A stretch of 40,947 nucleotides of DNA, taken from Paulinella micropora. Its lineage: Eukaryota; Cercozoa; Imbricatea; Euglyphida. This document shows, piece after piece, positions 36,829 to 40,947 of the stretch. Each line of letters opens with the position of its first letter. The first letter of the stretch is position 1. Made by a program: the position numbers and the translations under genes. The notes below the pieces were generated by a model. The model saw only the letters and a list, made by a program, of their open reading frames with translations, ran no database searches and had not been told where the DNA came from. The stretch spans positions 1-40,947 of the forward strand of contig BJOX01000144.1 of assembly GCA_009731375.1 (NCBI GenBank), read 5' to 3'.

Positions 36829-36943
36829 CTGGCCCGCAGGGCATGTGTACCTGAAGCAGTAGGGGGGGGGGGGGGGGGGGCCCCCAAACCCNNNNNNNNN
36901 NTTCGTTGTCGTTTGCCCGCAGGGCGTGTGTACCTGAAGCAGT
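36829..36943. repeat. 28-bp direct repeat around a 10-N join
   Basis: A block beginning GCCCGCAGGGC and ending CTGAAGCAGT occurs at about 36831-36860 and again at 36914-36943, one base different, with a G/C run and the N join between. It may be an assembly overlap or a local duplication. Confidence 0.6.
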
Positions 36944-36952
36944 GAGAAGGGG

Positions 36953-37047
36953 GGGCACCTACGCCAACCCCGTGCTGCCGACCCCGCCTCGCCGCGCTGT
37001 CGCGCTGCGAGGCGGGGTCGGCAGCGCGGGGTTGGCGTAGGATGCCC
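36953..37047. repeat. GC-rich near-perfect inverted repeat (hairpin)
   Basis: The arms of about 40 bp (36953-36992 and 37007-37047) are complementary with few mismatches, around a 14-base loop rich in CG (36993-37006). The region is far more GC-rich than its surroundings. No coding frame or known terminator context. Confidence 0.8.
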
Positions 37048-37186
37048 CTTTGCAGTTTATTACACTTAATTTTACACAAACACTACTCTTTGAATTTTAA
37101 AAAATGACTGTTACTAGTGTGAATAACCGGAAACATAGTATATATCTATATTTTATTAATTTTTTGCAGCCTTTCTATAACCGATT

Positions 37187-37256
37187 CTGAGAGAGAGAGA
37201 GAGAGAGAGAAATAGAGAGAGAGAAATAGAGAGAGATAAATTGATAAAATAAATGG

Positions 37257-37311
<55 letters not shown>

Positions 37312-37318
37312 TATCGAT
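37187..37318. repeat. GA and GATA microsatellites
   Basis: (GA)n from about 37189 to 37228 followed by (GATA)n from 37255 to 37315. Confidence 0.9.
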
Positions 37319-37333
37319 GAGGATTCCCTCAGA

Positions 37334-37931
37334 TTGCTGCAACCTCACGTTTCTCACGTTCTTAATTCTACTTCCGCGATGAATACGCAGGAAGTAATCG
37401 ATTTCAGTGGATGTAGTGTATGGGATGTTACACATTTCCTGTCAGAGTGTATAGAATCAGGGCTTCCTTTTCACATCTTGTCTACAACAGCACTATTCGT
37501 TTGCATGACAAAAAAGGAGTGAATATGATGGGACTAAGCAAGGAGGAGAAGCAATCAGTGTATTCTCGCTCAAACGAATGTGTGGAGGTTCTGAAATATA
37601 CACTGACAGGACACGAAACGTTAAGGGAGCTGAAAGAATTGAAGAAGGAAAAGAAGAACGACAACAGATCCAGGTTACTCTGAATACAAGGAGAAGGTGC
37701 ATGCTTTCGCAGAGAAAGCGACGAAACCACTGAAAGACAGGATCAGGGAGGCAGCTGCACTTGCAGCACGTGAACAGAGACAAGCATACGAGCTAAAGTG
37801 TGAACAAGAACGAAAGAGACCAAGAGCTCAAAAACACTCGAACAGGACTGGTAAGAAAAAAAAGACAGCAGGACGAGTAGCAGCCCCACCTCAGGTGACA
37901 ACAAGTGTGACATCTTGCAAAAGGTGGATAA
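37334..37931 (+). other. Possible host coding exon(s), Lys/Glu-rich
   Basis: Two charged plus-strand frames, up to 37683 and from 37697, have more natural composition than the surrounding repeats. The second contains LKDRIREAAALAAREQRQAYELK, a good helix, and a basic tract (TGKKKKTAGR). The frames differ by one base near 37683. A GTAAGT donor-like sequence starts at 37932. No family is recognised, and it may be a fragment of the same gene as 38969-39176. Confidence 0.3.
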
Positions 37932-38015
37932 GTAAGTTTCGTAACTCTGCTTCTAATCTGATGCTTCTGCTTCTGCTTCTTCCTCTCGACCCATTGCATC
38001 TTTCTTCATGAACAC

Positions 38016-38295
38016 TCACTCTTCTTCTTCTTCTTCTTCTTCTTCTTCTTCTTCTTCTTCTTCTTCTTCTTCTTCTTCTTCTTCCTCTTCCTCCTCTTCC
38101 TCCCCTTCCTCCCCTTCTTCTTCTTCTTCATCCTCTTCATCCTCTTCATCCTCTTCATCCTCTTCATCCTCTTCCTCTTCCTTTTCACCTTCCTCCTCTT
38201 CGTTTTCCTCTTCGTCGTCCTCCTCCTCCTCCTCCTCTTCTTCTTCTTCTTCTTCTTCTTCTTCTTCTTCTTCTTCTTCTTCTTCTTCTTCTTCT

Positions 38296-38327
<32 letters not shown>

Positions 38328-38504
38328 CTCTTCATCCTCTTCATCCTCTTCTTCTTCCTTTTCACCTTCCTCCTCTTCGTTTTCCTCCTCCTCCTCCTCC
38401 TCCTCTTCTTCTTCTTCTTCTTCTTCTTCTTCTTCTTCTTCTTCTTCTTCTTCTTCTTCTTCTTCTTCTTCTTCTTCTTCTTCTTCTTCTTCTTCTTCTT
38501 CTTC
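38016..38504. repeat. (CTT)n/(TCC)n tract
   Basis: About 490 bp of CTT, CTC and TCATCCTCT units encoding poly-Ser on plus and poly-Glu/Lys on minus. A longer unit with TCACCTTCCTCC and GTTTTCCTC is itself repeated, near 38186 and 38361. It ends at a 136-base N gap. Confidence 0.9.
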
Positions 38505-38640
38505 NNNNNNNNNNNNNNNNNNNNNNNNNNNNNNNNNNNNNNNNNNNNNNNNNNNNNNNNNNNNNNNNNNNNNNNNNNNNNNNNNNNNNNNNNNNNNNNN
38601 NNNNNNNNNNNNNNNNNNNNNNNNNNNNNNNNNNNNNNNN

Positions 38641-38724
38641 CTACTGCTACTACTACTGCTACTACTACTGCTACTACTACTGCTACTACTACTGCTACTA
38701 CTACTGCTACAACTCCTCTTCATT

Positions 38725-38765
<41 letters not shown>

Positions 38766-38790
38766 GCTACTACTACTGCTACTACTACTG

Positions 38791-38822
<32 letters not shown>

Positions 38823-38838
38823 GCTACTACTGCTACTG

Positions 38839-38876
<38 letters not shown>

Positions 38877-38922
38877 GCTACTACTGCTACTACTACTACT
38901 ACTACTACTACTGCTGCTACTG

Positions 38923-38966
<44 letters not shown>
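38641..38966. repeat. (CTA/CTG)n trinucleotide tract
   Basis: CTA units with regularly spaced CTG units, about 325 bp. In the frame of the downstream exon candidate it would read as Thr/Ala. Confidence 0.9.
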
Positions 38967-38968
38967 GT

Positions 38969-39176
38969 CAGCGGCAGCAGTAGAACCACTACCAGTACTA
39001 GTGCTTCAAGTGCTACTAGTGCTAGCAGTAATGAAGCTGTTGGCGCTAAGTCCGCTTCATCAACTGTTTCTCGCTCCAAAAATATGCGTCCCCCAATTTA
39101 TCAACTAGGTGGTTATAATACATCACCTGGGCCGCGAGCAAGAAAGAAACGCAAGACCATGGAGCCAGACTCTTGA
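38969..39176 (+). CDS. Candidate C-terminal exon of a Ser/Thr-rich nuclear host protein
   Basis: In the frame ending at the TGA at 39174-39176, the sequence after the CTA tract is rich in Ser, Thr and Ala and ends in RPPIYQLGGYNTSPGPRARK followed by a basic cluster (KKRK) and MEPDS. The KKRK cluster resembles a nuclear localisation signal. Whether the CTA repeat belongs to the coding sequence (poly-Thr/Ala) or to an intron with an acceptor at TGTCAG 38967-38971 is unclear, and the simple donor-acceptor pair with 37932 does not keep phase. No protein family is recognised. Confidence 0.35.
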
Positions 39177-39205
39177 TTGCGTTCGGTTGGTGAAGAAATT
39201 TTAAA

Positions 39206-39255
39206 AAGTCAAGTCTATTATTATTATTATTATTATGATTATTATTATTATTATG

Positions 39256-39340
<85 letters not shown>
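39206..39340. repeat. (ATT)n microsatellite
   Basis: About 135 bp of ATT with two ATG interruptions. Confidence 0.92.
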
Positions 39341-39342
<2 letters not shown>

Positions 39343-39660
39343 CCCAATGGCCTCAAGGCGTTAAACTGTGACGCCAACTCATAACCCTTTGGTGGTAGAT
39401 GCTGGGGAGGAGGGTCGTTGCGCGCGTAAAAGATCTTAAACTCCGCATATGCTGGTTGATAGCCCAGGACCCAGCAGACACCAGATTGTTATGGGTGGGG
39501 TTTCGAGGCAGCTCTAGCAACCGCGCTTGGTGTGCATACTTGCACATTCGGTGACGTCTTGCAAGAGGTTGCTGGGACTGCGGAATAACCTCGGCTTAGT
39601 GCAGTCTTGCCCTCAGGAGCTCCATCGGTGGCCCCGATCATCAGGCGAGAGACTGACACG
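39341..39660. repeat. Probable dispersed repeat adjoining the ATT tract
   Basis: About 320 bp of unique-looking, GC-balanced sequence that starts right at the end of the ATT array and ends at a 508-base N gap. Together with the ATT-flanked sequences at 40169 and 40851 it suggests a family of mobile repeats that carry an ATT tract at one end. No coding domain is recognised. Confidence 0.4.
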
Positions 39661-40168
39661 NNNNNNNNNNNNNNNNNNNNNNNNNNNNNNNNNNNNNNNN
39701 NNNNNNNNNNNNNNNNNNNNNNNNNNNNNNNNNNNNNNNNNNNNNNNNNNNNNNNNNNNNNNNNNNNNNNNNNNNNNNNNNNNNNNNNNNNNNNNNNNNN
39801 NNNNNNNNNNNNNNNNNNNNNNNNNNNNNNNNNNNNNNNNNNNNNNNNNNNNNNNNNNNNNNNNNNNNNNNNNNNNNNNNNNNNNNNNNNNNNNNNNNNN
39901 NNNNNNNNNNNNNNNNNNNNNNNNNNNNNNNNNNNNNNNNNNNNNNNNNNNNNNNNNNNNNNNNNNNNNNNNNNNNNNNNNNNNNNNNNNNNNNNNNNNN
40001 NNNNNNNNNNNNNNNNNNNNNNNNNNNNNNNNNNNNNNNNNNNNNNNNNNNNNNNNNNNNNNNNNNNNNNNNNNNNNNNNNNNNNNNNNNNNNNNNNNNN
40101 NNNNNNNNNNNNNNNNNNNNNNNNNNNNNNNNNNNNNNNNNNNNNNNNNNNNNNNNNNNNNNNNNNNN
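39661..40168. other. 508-base N gap
   Basis: Unsequenced. It adjoins the left arm of the inverted repeat at 40169, so it probably contains repeat sequence that could not be assembled. Confidence 0.95.
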
Positions 40169-40918
<750 letters not shown>

Positions 40919-40947
40919 CGAAGAATTGACGATAAGCTCTAATGACA

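Larger units (their letters stand above)
36141..37333. other. Host intergenic DNA, no gene recognised
   Basis: Contains G-runs at 36360 and 36860, GA microsatellites at 36415 and 37190, a 10-N join at 36892-36901, and GTAA tandem units near 36740 similar to those near 4490. Frames here are short and repeat-driven. Confidence 0.5.

Noticed and set aside
38008-39108. Poly-Ser/poly-Leu protein, or poly-Glu protein on the opposite strand
   Set aside because: The sequence is trinucleotide repeat interrupted by a 136-base gap; only the non-repetitive tail after 38969 has natural composition.

Overview
This is a eukaryotic scaffold. It carries long microsatellite fields, a decayed Ty3/Gypsy-like LTR retrotransposon, and two pieces of integrated Polinton/Maverick-like or polinton-like virus (PLV) DNA. 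I cannot name the host. The genome is rich in simple repeats and is not bacterial; an alga, protist or invertebrate all remain possible. The assembly is a draft: it contains several 10-N joins and three long N runs, and some joins have visible artefacts.

Layout. 1-4413 is the end of a first viral element (element A): a partial coiled-coil protein, a small hypothetical protein, a broken cysteine-rich secreted protein and a fibre-like protein with a C-terminal S74-type chaperone. It stops at a 10-N join to host DNA. 4424-7978 is host DNA made mostly of CATTA, CATA, GATA and GA repeats and an 11-bp minisatellite. 7979-12844 is the retrotransposon on the minus strand (Gag-like fragments, CCCH nucleocapsid-like, aspartic protease, reverse transcriptase), with a short inverted segment inside the RT. 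12845-14620 is host DNA without a recognisable gene.

14621-36134 is an almost complete PLV/Maverick-like provirus (element B). It has terminal inverted repeats of about 380 bp and appears to be flanked by the 6-bp target-site duplication TGTGTT. From left to right it carries: a RING-finger protein, a basic coiled-coil (bZIP-like) protein, a DNA polymerase and an SF1 Pif1-like helicase (both broken), a class 3 lipase, a DUF3820-like protein, a hypothetical protein, a DCL/DUF3223-like protein, a probable virion protein, the double-jelly-roll major capsid protein, the penton-like minor capsid protein, an Ulp1/adenain-like maturation protease, a basic core-peptide-like protein, a genome-packaging ATPase, a small beta-rich protein, the cysteine-rich secreted protein, a small membrane protein, a long fibre gene cluster (repeat stalk, PA14, S74), a small conserved protein, an F-box-like protein and an rve integrase whose 3' end lies inside the right TIR.

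How the genes fit together. Capsid protein, penton, protease, ATPase and core-like peptide form the conserved morphogenesis module. Polymerase, helicase and integrase form the replication and integration module. The lipase and core-like peptide share a Q-x-G-G motif that could be the maturation-protease site. The fibres and the secreted cysteine-rich protein look like the host-interaction module, and both elements keep the same tail-to-tail arrangement of these two genes. Many genes contain single-base frame breaks, several at homopolymers, so sequencing error and genuine decay cannot be separated here. A 1,323-bp repeat around a 10-N gap (24378-27033) is almost certainly an assembly artefact that creates a false penton-protease fusion.

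36141-40947 is host DNA again: a GC-rich hairpin, trinucleotide repeats, a possible exon of a Ser/Thr-rich nuclear protein, and dispersed repeats that include an inverted pair near the right end.
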